From assembly GCA_030848705.1 (NCBI GenBank), contig CM061235.1, forward strand, positions 130,680,228 through 130,744,227: a stretch of 64,000 bases of DNA, written 5' to 3'. The notes below the pieces were generated by a model that did not search any database, was not told the DNA's origin, and was given only the letters and a program-made list of their open reading frames with translations. Numbering within the stretch: position 1 is the first letter of the stretch; every line of letters starts with the position of its first letter. Below are positions 51,951 to 63,470 of this stretch, piece by piece. The position numbers were made by a program, and so were the translations under genes. This DNA is from Heracleum sosnowskyi (taxonomy: Eukaryota > Streptophyta > Magnoliopsida > Apiales > Apiaceae).

Positions 51951-54900
51951 GTGATATGGTGGTGTGACACTGGGTATTAGACCTCGGCTGAAGGTATTCC
52001 CCGAGGTCTTTGAGATGTAAATAAGCAATGGTGATATCAACAAAGTGGCTTCCACAAGTAAACTTGTCCGGCATATAAGGACACTACTTGGTGCACTAGT
52101 ATATTGTTGTGTTGAGTTGTGTGTATACAAGCTATATAATGAAACAAGGAAACGTTCAATAATTATCGTAGCCAAAATTTTGTTTTTGCTTGAGAATAAT
52201 CTTTTAGGAAGGCTATTTCTATTTAGGCTCCAAGTGTTACAACTCTGATGTCAACACTTTGATTTGGTTGAGGCAATATAACAAGCAAGAGAATGGTGAA
52301 CATATATAACAGAATACAGTTACAATTATGTAATTAGTTGTAATTTATGTTTGACTACTGGCTACTTCCATGCTAACCCGAGCTTTCATAGGTCCTGGAA
52401 GTGTTCATGAGGCATTGGTGGAGCTACAAACATGATCTTCATAGTTTCCATGTGTACTTTATGACTGGAACATGTTTAAGACTCTCTTCTTCACTAGGAA
52501 TGAATATCGACTTACAACTATCGACAAAGATGTATAAAGCTACTGCACTCTGATGAAAAAGTTTTCCGAGAAACAGAATGCTCAAAATGATAGAGCAGCT
52601 ATTGTTCCACATGAATCATGATTTCTCTCATGATCTGCTTTATTGGGACGACAATGAACAGGTGAATACCTACAAACCGGTTACACAGTGGGTTGAATGA
52701 AAGATCGTGATTGTCTCTATTTTTTATGATTATTCCAAATCAGTGGTTGCCTCAACTCCTAACCTTTGCCTTGCATAACCCTCAAACCCAGAATATGAGC
52801 TTTTATTTAGCAACTCTGGTGACTGCAATTCAACTTGGCAGTGTCATGAAGCAGATGGTTTGAGATTACAGGGGAGTGCTTTTAAGAACAGGGCATTATT
52901 TTTGTCATCAAACTTGACTTGATCAAATAATGCCAAGAGATTAACCAATTCCTCCGGATTCATTTTCATGTTCTCTTTACAGATCTCAATTACTACACCA
53001 ATTCTCAAAAGAAATATGTCTTACAGTTAGTTATTGATAAACTTTATGTTGGCATAAATTAAAAGACAAGTTTTTGTAAAATGAAACATAGAAGATCATT
53101 TTGAATGCTGAGTGGAAATCAAAAGATTCATTATACAATAAAAAATACAATTTTAATACAATCAAATTGCAAACAAACATGCCCTCAATTGGTGCTTTTA
53201 AGAACAGAGCCTTATTTTTTTAGATCAAACTCGACTTGATCAAATAATGCTCTAAGAGATTAACCAATTCTAATTCGGATTGATTTTCATGATTTCTTTA
53301 CAGCTCTAAATTACAACAGCAATTCTCAAACAAAATATGTCTTACAGTTACTGATTAAGTTTATGTTTGCATAGATTATAAGCAAACTTTTTTGTAGAAT
53401 AAAACATTGAAGATCATTTTGAATCTGGGTGAAATCAAAAGATTATTATATTATGTACTCTGCATCCGTTGAAATCTTGTTTTTATCTCCTGAAAGTAAA
53501 ATTCGGCATAAAGCAACACACAGAATGAATAAAAATCTTCAAGTTCAGGAAAATAATTCCACAGCAGAGCAACAAATTATATTATGTTCACAATCAACTT
53601 GATCACTTAAATCCTAGAAATGAAAAACGCTACCATACTATATGGTGAAAACAATTAGGTAAACAGAATACTCAAAGTGGTCTAGCAGCTTTGTTCTACT
53701 GATCAATAGTGAGGGTATGGCTCACGGGACACTTGCTGTAAATGTTTAGACACAGCAGAGTGAAGTATACCAACTACTAAGTCTTCAGCAGCCACTTCCA
53801 ACAAATTTTCAAATCCTAAAGAATACAAAAACCATGTTTAAGACTCTTCTTCTCCAGAAAAAGAATATCGTTTTTACAAATACAACTATCGACAAAAAGA
53901 TGTATGCTAATATACTCTGATGAGAGAGTTTTCCAAGAAACAGATTACTCAAAATGATAGAGCATCTATAGTTCAACATGAATTTTTTATAATCCTGATT
54001 TCTCTTGTGATCTGGCTTATTGGAATGGCATTGAGCAAGTAAAGATTTTCTACATTTCGGTTATATAGTGAGTTCAAAGGAAGATCATGATCATCTGCTT
54101 TTCCCATGATTATTCCAGATGAATACTCCCAAGTCCTACATTTGCCTTACATAATGGACTGGAATACTATGTGTAGGCATTGTGAAATGCTTCCTGTTAA
54201 TTTTTTCAAAGCCAGATTATGAGCTTTTATTTAGCAGCTCTAGTATATTACTAATGGAAGGGGCATCGCCCGATTAATTGCATGATGACCTCTCTTCCAC
54301 TGCAATTTAACTTGGCAGTGTCACAAATCAGATGGTTTGCAATTACAGAGGAGAGGTCTAAGAGCAGAATCTTATTTTTGTGATCAAACTCAACTTGATC
54401 AAGTAATGCCAGGAGATTAACCAATTCCAATTCCCAAACTGATTTTCATGTTCTCTCTACAGCTCTTAATTACAACGGCAATTCTCATTTAAAATATTTG
54501 CCTTCAAGTTATTTATAAAGTTTATGTTCGCATAAATTATAAACAAAGTTTTTAGTAAATTAAGACATTGAAGATCACTTTGAATGCTGGGTGAAACTAA
54601 AAGATTCATTATACTTTCTCATAAGAAATTTACAAACTCTTCTGTATCAAACAATTGTAGGCACCATAGATCTGACAGAGAGACAAATATACTAACTGGG
54701 CAGACATTAACTAGGACAAAGATTGAATAAGCACATATAAAATATTACTACTTGCAATAGAAACTCATATTCCAAACAAACAGTCCCAAAATTGGTTCCC
54801 AGACACTACACTCTGCTAATAAAAACTACAACTTATAATAAAAACATAGGTTGCATACAACCATGCCTAAAATTCATTTTCCAGAGACTAAAATTACACA

Positions 54901-54966
54901 AACCAAGTAAAGTAAATTTTTCATGAACCGTCGATCAAACCGATCAAGATCAATTAAAATTTGTCC
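51951..54966. other. 3 kb spacer made of imperfect duplicated segments
   Basis: No gene is supported. A segment with CTTGATCAAATAATGC, AAGAGATTAACCAATTC and TTTTCATG recurs at about 52890, 53200 and 54370. A second one (CATGTTTAAGACTC, CAACTATCGACAAA, CTCAAAATGATAGAGCA) recurs at about 52460 and 53840. Related stretches lie at 60915-61210, next to the second copy of the 175-residue ORF. They look like dispersed copies of that gene's 3' flank without the coding part. The first 200 bp hold the 3' UTR of the beta-propeller gene. Confidence 0.6.
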
Positions 54967-55494
54967 TCAGAGTACAAAGTGCACCCCTTTATCACTGGGT
55001 TCCATACCATATTCCTCCATCTCCTCCTCAAACAACTGGTGAACAGAATCTCGATCACCAAGAAACGTCTTAATCCAAGTCAAATCAACATGCAAACCTT
55101 TGGAAATCTTCCTCTTGACCTTCTTGCCACCCTTGTATTTGGACTCTCCCATTGACATAATCTGGGCAGTGATGCTATCTTGTAAAGACGCCGCCTTGAC
55201 ATTCAAAGTATCAAGAACTGCAGAGATAATCATGTGATAGTCGAGTAGATGAGAGCGTTTGAAAAAGATACGTTTATCGACACAAATAGTCTTGTTTGCA
55301 GTTGTTTCTTGTTCAATTCCGACAAGAGTTGAAGATGAATCCACATAGCGTTTTCGAGTGTGAGTGATGAAGGATATGCGAAGGGCGTTGGGTGAGTTGC
55401 AATTCTCTTGGCATGGACCGACAACCTCACGAGGACAGGTATTTCGGACTCGGACTTCTAATTGTGAACCACGGCGTTTCACAATCTTGGCCAT
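54967..55494 (-). CDS. Unrecognised 175-residue protein, copy 1
   Basis: Starts MAKIVKRRGSQLEVRVRN and ends GMEPSDKGVHFVL. It is basic at the N-terminus, with RISFITHTRKRYVDSSS, a hydrophobic helix-like RSHLLDYHMIISAVLDTL (about 100-117), a Lys-rich SKYKGGKKVKRK and an acidic EEEMEEYGMEP tail. No membrane segment, signal peptide or known domain was recognised. A TATATATA box lies 88 bp upstream of the ATG. Support for a real gene comes from near-identity with the copy at 61310 (three residue changes). It is also possible that it is one exon of a larger gene or a transposon passenger. Confidence 0.6.
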   Translation of the reverse strand: MAKIVKRRGSQLEVRVRNTCPREVVGPCQENCNSPNALRISFITHTRKRYVDSSSTLVGIEQETTANKTICVDKRIFFKRSHLLDYHMIISAVLDTLNVKAASLQDSITAQIMSMGESKYKGGKKVKRKISKGLHVDLTWIKTFLGDRDSVHQLFEEEMEEYGMEPSDKGVHFVL

Positions 55495-55581
55495 AGCTAG
55501 ACACTATTTCTGAAGAAAACCTTAATTAGGGGAAACAGAGCTTCTGAAATTGAGATAATAACTCTGTGTGTATCAAATGGG

Positions 55582-55591
55582 ATATATATAG
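55582..55591 (-). promoter_or_regulatory. TATA box of the 175-residue ORF, copy 1
   Basis: Minus-strand CTATATATATC lies about 90 bp before the start codon. The same interval in copy 2 has lost about 33 bp including this box. Confidence 0.65.
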
Positions 55592-55739
55592 AGTGCTGGA
55601 GTTGTCTTCCGAGGAAAAGGAAAGGAGATTACAATCCTAACGTGGGCACTAAGGAAGCATTAAATTAGATTTGAGTTCTTGACCGCTTGTCAAACACGCG
55701 TGGTGGTACAGAGTTGAGGGCCTTCTGGCTTCTGTTTTA

Positions 55740-57076
55740 AAGGACTTTTGTCTTGTTAAACAAATTGTGTATTTTGTTATTTCTGTTGAAAAACTTATGT
55801 CAGAAATATAATCATTCATTTAAAAATATTTTTATAACATTTTTTTAGAGAAATTATTATAAAACTGCTGCGAAGTGCGGATTAGTAATAAAATAATTGA
55901 AAGTATTAAAATAAGTTTTAAAATAAATAAGTAACCGTTTTCCCGTGATATTTTTGGAAAATGAATGTTTAGTAAGAAAAAATAGAAAAAGTAACATGTT
56001 TGAATTGAAAAGGGTAATTGTTCGTAATTAAAACTATTAAAATCGGTTTTAAAATAAATAAGGGTTTTCCGTAGTATTTTTGGAAATGAGGTGTTTTAGC
56101 AAGGAAAAATAGAAAAAGTGACATGTTTTAGTTGAAAATGGTAAGCTAATGATTTTTTTTAGAAAAAAAAAAGAGGATTTTGTTAAAAAAGATAGAAAAA
56201 GTAATGTATTTTAGGTGAAAAGGTAATATTTTATTAATTGCATTTGTTAAAAAAATAACTAGGTGTGTTAAACATTTTTAAATAATTTAAAATTATTAAA
56301 ATAGGTTTTAAAATAAATAATTAATGGTTTGCCCGTGATATATTTGAAAAAAGGAGGGGTTTTAGTAAGGAAAAATAGAAAAAGTAACATATTTGAGTTG
56401 AAAAAGGTAATTGGCCACAATTAAAAGTATTAAAATAGGTTTTAAAATAAATAAGTAAGGGTTTTCTCGTGATATTTTTGGAAAATGAGATGTTTTAGTA
56501 ACGAAAAATAGAAAAAATAACATATTATTTAAAAAATGTAATTGTCCATGATTTTTTTAGAAAAATTAATGTATTTTAGCTGAAAAGGTAATTGGTTATA
56601 AATAATGTTATTATTTAATAATATTTTTTTTAAATAAGTAAGGGTAATTATGTAAAATCACTAAGAATCAACCCAAAATAGTATAGCTTAAAACTCGCGG
56701 CTTGCGATGCATGGATTGTTTTTCATAGTTGTTATTTGATTATTTACGTTATAATATTTTATTAATTGTGTTTGTTAAAAAAATTAGTAAACATGTTAAA
56801 ATAGGTAAAGTTTTTAAAAAATTAATGACAATATTTAAAATAAATAATTTATGTTTTAACTATGATATTTTTGGAAAAGAAAGGGTTTAATAAGTAAAAA
56901 TAGAATTAAATAGGTTTTAAAATAAAAAAATTAAGGTAAACCCGTGATATTTTTGGAAAATAAGAAGTTTTAGTAAGTAAAAATAGAAAATCTAACATGT
57001 TTTGGTTAAAAAATGTAATTCTCCGTGATACTTTTGAAAAAGCAGAAGATTTTGTTTGAAAAAATAAAAAACCTAA
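55740..57076. repeat. AT-rich degenerate tandem repeat, copy 1
   Basis: Units of very roughly 100-150 bp contain AAAATAGGTTTTAAAATAAATAA, CCGTGATATTTTTGGAAAA and TAGTAAGGAAAAATAGAAAAAG. They recur about eight times, with divergence and gaps. A GCGATGCATGGATTGTTTTTCATAGT string near 56705 resembles a terminus-like motif common in plant repeats. Confidence 0.7.
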
Positions 57077-57270
57077 TGTAACACCTCAACTTCAATTTTT
57101 ATTTTCGGTAGATAGTTGTCATAAAAATTCTATTATGTTCGAAGTATTTACATATTTTGGTGTTGTTGCTAAGTATTATCTCAGGAATGGCTTGTAGGAA
57201 TTAATCGTATACAAGTTGGATACGTCAAGCCCAAAAGAAAAGGAAAAGAGAAAGGAAATTATCTTAAATT
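57077..57270 (+). repeat. Truncated 5' LTR of the chromovirus
   Basis: About 194 bp match 59966-60160 (TGTAACACC, TTTTCGGTAGATAG, GGTGTTGTT..TAAGTATTATCTCAGG). They then run directly into RT coding sequence. Confidence 0.85.
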
Positions 57271-57283
57271 CATTTGGGTTAGT

Positions 57284-59930
57284 ATTTTTTGTGAAGAAAA
57301 AAAGATTGTTCTTTACGATTATGCATTGATTATAGAGAATTAAACAAGTTGACAGTGAAGAACAAGTATCCCCTGCCACGAATAGATGACCTTTTTGATC
57401 AGTTGCAAATAGCTAAATACTTATCGAAGATTGATTTACGCTCTGATTATCATCAGATAAGTGTGAAGAAAGAAAGCATTCATTTGACGGCATTTAGGAC
57501 GCGATATGGTCATTATGAGTTTATAGTCATGTCATTCGGAGTAACCAATGCACCATCAATTTTTATGGATTTAATGAACCGTGTGTTCAAGGATTTTCTA
57601 GATAAATTTGTAGTTGTATTTATTGATGACATTCTTATATACTCCATAAGTGAAGGAGAAAATGAGGAACATTTGAGGATAGTACTACAAACCTTAAGAG
57701 AAAAACAGTTATATGCTAAGTTTTCTAGATGTGAGTTTTGGTTGAAAAGAGTCAGTTTTCTCGGACATGTAAATTCGAAGGAAGGCATTTCTGTTGACCC
57801 TGCAAAGATTGAAGTGATTATGGACTGGGAAAGACCAAATACCGTAACTGAGATTCGAAGTTTCCTAGGCTTAGCTGGATATAACAGGAAGTTCATTCAA
57901 GATTTCTCCAAGATAGCAAGTCCGTTAACGAATCTCACAAGAAAAGATGTTAAGTTTGTTTGGTCCGATGAGTGTGAGCAAAGTTTTAGTGAATTAAAGA
58001 GACGATTGACGTCAGCACCAGTACTCGCGTTTCCAAATGGCACGGAAGGTTTTGGGATCTACAGTGATGCGTCAAAGAAGGGCTTGGGGTGTGTACTAAT
58101 GCAACATGGAAGAGTGATCGCTTATGCATCTCGTCAATTGAGAAATCATGAAAAGAATTACCCCACCCACGATTTAGAATTGGCAGCAGTGGTTTTTGCC
58201 CTTAAGATTTGGAGACATTACTTGTATGGAGAGAAATGTAAGATTTATACAGACCACAAAATTTTAAAGTATATTTTCTCCCAAAAGGACTTAAATATGA
58301 GACAAAGAAGGTGGTTGGAGTTGTTAAAAGATTATGATTGTGAGATTTTGTATCACCCTGGTAAAGCGAACGCGGTAGCTGATGCATTAAGCCGAAAGAA
58401 AGTTGGGAGTTGTTCGAGTATTAAAGTGGAATCAACAAATCTTGAAGAACTCAATAGACTTGGAATTGAATTTGTTACTCAACAAGGAGATGGAAGTTTA
58501 TTGTACCTGATTGAAGTTAAGCCGATAATATTAAAGAGGATTAAGGAAGCTCAACTACAAGATGAGTGCTTGAAGGAAATTTGGAATAGTTCTACTTCAG
58601 ATTTAGGAAAAAAGGATTTCAAGAAAGGAAATGATGACATTATAAGGTTATGAGATCGAATATGTGTACCATCCGATGCAGAGATTAAAACAGAAATTTT
58701 GTCAGATGCTCACTCGTCATCTTTTTCGGTACATCCTGGATCTACAAAAATGTATAAGGACTTGAGACAGTATTTTTTGTGGCCTAAGATGAAGAGAGAA
58801 ATTGTAGAATGGATCGAAAGATGTTTAGTTTGTCAACAAGTGAAAGCGGAACACCAAAGGCCTGGAGGATTTTTATAGTCACTACCCGTCCCAGAATGGA
58901 AATGGGAACATATCACCATGGATTTTGTTCTATGATTGCCAAGAACACAGAAAGGTAATGATGTCATTTGGGTTATCGTGGATAGACTAACAAAGAGTGC
59001 ACATTTCTTGGCAATATCTGAAGCAGCACCATTAGAGAAATTAACAAAGTTATATATCCAATAAATAGTTAGATTGCATGGAGTACCTGTTTCAATCGTC
59101 TCTGACAAAGATCGTTTACGTCAAGTTATGGAATAGTTTTCAACAAGAGATGGGACTAAGCTTAGTATGAGCACTGCATTTTATCCTCAAACTGACGGTC
59201 AATCAGAACGTACAATCCAGATTTTAGAAGATATGTTACGAGCTTGTGTGCTTGATTTTAGAGGAAGTTGGGAAGAACATCTACCTTTGGTGGAGTTTGC
59301 ATATAACAACATCTATCAGGCGACAATTGGAATGGCTATGTATGTTGGGATGAAGTTGGAGAAAGAAAGTTGTTAGGACCTGAATTGGTTCGTGTGACTA
59401 CAAAAAAGGTTAGGTTGATACAAAAGAGTATTTTGACAGCCCAAAGTAGAAAAAAGAGTTGCGCCGATAAGGATCGCCGAGATTTGAACTTTAAGGAAGG
59501 AGATTTTGTGTTTCTTAAAATTTCTCCATGGAAGGGTGTCATGAGATTCAGGAAGAAAGGAAAATTAAGTCTTCGCTATATTAGATCATTTGAAATTCTT
59601 AGAAGAGTTGGAGAAGTAGCTTATGAACTAGCACTACCACCAAATTTGGGTCATATACACAATATTTTTCATGTATCATACTTAAGGAAATATGTTGCCG
59701 ACCCAACCCATGTTATCTAATACGAACCGATAGAAATTCAAGAAAATTTACAATATGAGAAATTTCCATTTGAAATTGCTGATCGGCGTGAACAAAAACT
59801 TAAGAATAAGACAATACAATTAGTGAAGGTAATTTGAAGAAATCACAATGTTGAAGAAGTAACTTGGGAACCCGAAGAAATGATGAGATTAAAATATCCC
59901 AACTTGTTCGTCGATTTAGGTACGGAGTAA
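57284..59930 (+). pseudogene. Broken chromovirus pol (RT, RNase H, integrase, chromodomain)
   Basis: The frame opens after an extra A in the VKKKDGS region (near 57300). From 57349 to 58653 it is open: RT core with IDLRSDYHQI, VMSFGVTNAP and FIDDILIYS, then RNase H with YSDASKKGLGCVL, TDHKILKYIF and ANAVADALSRK. Integrase (CLVCQQVKAEHQRP, FYPQTDGQSERTIQ) is cut by at least five stop codons between 58650 and 59400. The C-terminal part (59370-59720) is open again, followed by a chromodomain-like ending (NVEEVTWEPEEMMRLKYPNLF region) in which a Trp codon is TGA. The chromodomain places it with Tekay/Del-type chromoviruses. It is inactive. Confidence 0.9.
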
Positions 59931-59948
59931 ATTTCGAGAACGAAATTA

Positions 59949-59965
59949 TTTTATGGGGGGAATGA
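59949..59965 (+). other. Polypurine tract of the chromovirus
   Basis: TTATGGGGGGAATGA directly precedes the 3' LTR at 59966. Confidence 0.75.
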
Positions 59966-60316
59966 TGTAACACCCCAACTTCAATTTTTATTTTCGGTAG
60001 ATAGTTGTCATAAAAATTCTATTATTATGTTCCAAGTATTTACATATTTTGGTGTTGTTACTAAGTATTATCTCAGGAATGGCTCGTAGGAATTAAGTGT
60101 ATACAAGTTGGATACGTCAAGCCCAAGAGAAAAGGAAAAGAGAAAGGAAATTATTCTAACTTTATTTGGGCCTAGATATAACCTTCATTAATTATCTTGA
60201 TATCAATAAATTGCACCAAGGTCGTGAATATAATAGTTTAAGGTTCACTTCGTTTTCTCGATGTGGGAGTGACGGGAAGTAGTCACAAAACAAACACAAA
60301 CCATCCAGGACTAAAG
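59966..60316 (+). repeat. 3' LTR of the chromovirus (end uncertain)
   Basis: Starts TGTAACACCCCAACTTC. The first 190 bp match the truncated 5' LTR. The right edge is not proven, and the LTR could extend further, since CTTTATATAG near 60550 is a possible promoter. Confidence 0.6.
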
Positions 60317-61309
60317 TACACCTAGTTAATTCCCAAGACTACAAATGTTTGTAAGCTGTAACACGCAGTTTTTACAATTTTCAAGTTAGACTCCGTACTA
60401 CGAAATCCTTTCAAGTTAGTTGAATACAAAATTATTATTAAGAGTCATATAACTTTTAATTAATGATAAGATTAACAACATTAGAACTTAAAACTATTTT
60501 TGATCAAGCAGCTAAAGTGAAGATGGAGCCAAGGATTGCGTTTTAGGTCTCTTTATATAGTGGAAGGTTAGCAACTTGTTTCATCTCTTCTCGATGTGGG
60601 ACAAGTCTATGTTTTTGACAGCCATCAAATTTGCTAAGTCTCTTTTGTCAATGGTAATTCAGTTGCTAGCATTCAAGTTTGTAGTTAATATGCAAGTTTA
60701 ATTAGTTCTTAAGTTTTACAGAGACAAATAGGTACCATACCGACCAAACTTTTAATGTTTCGTATTTTATAATATAGTATACATAAAAATGTTTAAAAAT
60801 TTATTAAAAATAACACATGCATAACATGGAATATGAGTTAGTATAAATAATGATAAGAACCATCAAAAGCACTATTGTGATTCAAGAAAAATAGAAAATT
60901 ATAATCACCCGAATAAGCATATATAAAAATTACAACTTGTAATAGAAACTCATATTCCAAACAATCCCGAAAATTGGTTTCCAGACAATACAATCACAAA
61001 ACTTATAATAAAAACATAGGTTGCATACAACCATGCCTAAAATTGGTACAGTTATTGATAAACTTTATGCTGGCATAAACTAAAAGCCAACCTTTTTTGT
61101 AAAATGAAACATAAGATCATTTTGAATGTTGAGTGAAATCAAAAGATTCATTATACAATAAAAAAATACAATTTTAATACAATCAAATTGCAAACAAACA
61201 TGCCCTCAATTGGTTTTCCAGAGACTAGAATCAGACAAACAACTCCGCTAAATTCTGCATGAACCCTTAATTAAACTAATCTCAGTGAAATACAATTTGT
61301 TCCCACTTC
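60317..61309. other. Spacer before the second copy of the 175-residue ORF
   Basis: No gene is supported. 60915-61010 matches about 54730-54850, and 61040-61220 matches about 53020-53190, so this flank is a mosaic of the 52-55 kb repeats. Repeated TCTCGATGTGGGA strings occur at about 60258 and 60592. Confidence 0.55.
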
Positions 61310-61837
61310 TCAGAGTACAAAGTGCACCCCTTTATCACTGGGTTCCATCCCATATTCCTCCATCTCCTCCTCAAACAACTGGTGAACAGAATCTCGATCA
61401 CCAAGAAACGTCTTAATCCAAGTCAAATCAACATGCAAACCTTTGGAAATCTTCCTCTTGACCTTCTTGCCACCCTTGTATTTGGACTCTCCCATTGACA
61501 TAATCTGGGCAGTGATGCTATCTTGTAAAGACGCCGCCTTGACATTCAAAGTATCAAGAACTGCAGAGATAATCATGTGATAGTCGAGTAGATGAGAGCG
61601 TTTGAAAAAGATACGTTTATCGACACAAATAGTCTTGTTTGCAGTTGTTTCGTGTTCAATTCCGACAAGAGTTGAAGATGAATCCACATAGCGTTTTCGA
61701 GTGTGAGTGATGAAGGATATGCGAAGGGCGTTGGGTGAGTTGCAATTCTCTTGGCATGGACCGACAACCTCACGAGGACGGGTTTTTCGGACTCGGACTT
61801 CTAATTGTGAACCACGGCGTTTCACAATCTTGGCCAT
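61310..61837 (-). CDS. Unrecognised 175-residue protein, copy 2
   Basis: Same length and frame as 54967-55494. The residue changes are RNTC to RKTR near the N-terminus and EQETT to EHETT. Downstream of the stop the two copies diverge at once; upstream they stay alignable. The promoter interval has lost about 33 bp including the TATA box, so this copy may be silent or differently expressed. The open frame implies a recent duplication or selection to keep it. Confidence 0.55.
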   Translation of the reverse strand: MAKIVKRRGSQLEVRVRKTRPREVVGPCQENCNSPNALRISFITHTRKRYVDSSSTLVGIEHETTANKTICVDKRIFFKRSHLLDYHMIISAVLDTLNVKAASLQDSITAQIMSMGESKYKGGKKVKRKISKGLHVDLTWIKTFLGDRDSVHQLFEEEMEEYGMEPSDKGVHFVL

Positions 61838-62039
61838 AAGCTAGACACTAATTCTAAAGAAAGCCTTAATCAGGGGAAAGAAACAGAGCTTCTCAAATTG
61901 AGATAAAGAGTGCTGGAGTGGTCGTCCGAGGAAAAGGAAAGGAGATTACAATTCTAACGAGGGCACCAAGGAAGCATTAAATTAGATTTGAGTTCTTGAC
62001 CGCCTGTCAAACACGCGTGGTGGTACAGAGTTGAGGCCT

Positions 62040-63470
62040 TCTGACCTCTGTTTTAAAGGACTTTTGTCTTGTTAAACAAATTGTGTATTTTGTTATTTCT
62101 GTTGAAAAACTTATGTCAGAAATATAATCATTCATTTAAAAATATTTTTATAACAATTTTTTAGAGAAATTATTATAAAACTGCTGCGAAGTGCGGATTA
62201 GTAATAAAATAATTAAAAGTATTAAAATAAGTTTTAAAATAAATAAGTAACCGTTTACCCGTGATATTTTTGGAAAATGAATGTTTAGTAAGGAAAAATA
62301 GAAAAAGTAACATGTTTGAGTTGAAAAGGGTAATTGCTCGTAATTAAAACTATTAAAATCGGTTTTAAAATAAATAAGTAAGGGTTTTTCGTGGTATTTT
62401 TGGAAATTAGGTGTTTTAGCAAGGAAAAATAGAAAAAGTGACATGTTTTAGTTGAAAATGGTAAGCTAATGATTTTTTTTAGAAAAAAAAAAAGGATTTT
62501 GTTAAAAAGGATAGAAAAAGTAATGTATTTTAGGTGAAAAGGTAATTGTTTATAAATAATGTTATTATTTAAAAATATTAATTGTTATTCTTATTATTTA
62601 CATTTTAATATTCTATTAATTGCATTTATTAAAAAAATAACTAGGTGTGTTAAACATTTTTAAATAATTTAAAATTATTAAAATAGGTTTTAAAATAAAT
62701 AAGTAATGGTTTGCCCGTGATATATTTGAAAAAATGAGGGGTTTTAGTAAGGAAAAATAGAAAAAGTAACATATTTGAGTTGAAAAATGTAATTGTCCAC
62801 AATTAAAAGTATTAAAATAGGTTTCAAAGTAAATAAGTAAGGGTTTTCTCGTGATATTTTTGGAAAATGAGATGTTTTAGTAACGAAAAATAGAAAAAAT
62901 AACATATTATTTAAAAAATGTAATTGTCCATGATTTTTTTAGAAAAATTAATGTATTTTAGCTGATAAGGTAATTGGTTATAAATAATGTTATTATTTAA
63001 TAAAAAAAAATTTAAAATAAGGAAGGGTAATTATGTAAAATCACTAAGTATCAACCCAAAATAGTATAGCTTAAAACTCGCGTCGTGCGATGCACGGATT
63101 GTTTTTCATAGTAGTTATTTGATTATTTACGTTATAATATTTTATTAATTGTGTTTGTTAAAAAAATTGGTAAACATGTTAAAATAGGTAAAGTTTTTAA
63201 AAAATTAATGACAATATTAAAATAGGTTTTAAAATAAATAATTTATGTTTTAACTATGATATTTTTGGAAAATGAAGGGTTTGATAAGTAAAAATATAAT
63301 TAAATAGGTTTTAAAATAAAAAAATTAAGGTAAACCCGTGATATTTTTGGAAAATGAGAAGTTTTAGTAAGTAAAAATAGAAAATCTAACATGTTTTGGT
63401 TAAAAAATGTAATTCTCCGTGATACTTTTGAAAAAGCAGAAGATTTTGTTTGAAAAAATAAAAAACCTAA
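62040..63470. repeat. AT-rich degenerate tandem repeat, copy 2
   Basis: Aligns along its length with 55740-57076, with small indels. It contains the same CCGTGATATTTTTGG and GAAAAATAGAAAAAG units and the GCGATGCACGGATTG string near 63090. Confidence 0.75.

Larger units (their letters stand above)
57077..60316 (+). mobile_element. Chromovirus (Ty3/gypsy) with large internal deletion
   Basis: A 5' LTR start (TGTAACACCTCAACTTC, 57077) is joined after about 200 bp straight to the RT region, so the rest of the LTR, gag and protease are gone. RT, RNase H, integrase and a chromodomain remnant follow, then the polypurine tract and 3' LTR. The 3' end is uncertain: AGTACA at about 60316 followed by CCTAG resembles the left flank CCTAA but is not an exact duplication. 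Confidence 0.75.

Noticed and set aside
57349..58653. 434-residue RT/RNase H ORF as a functional gene
   Set aside because: The start is not a natural one, gag and protease are deleted, and the downstream integrase has several stops; it is a retrotransposon relic.
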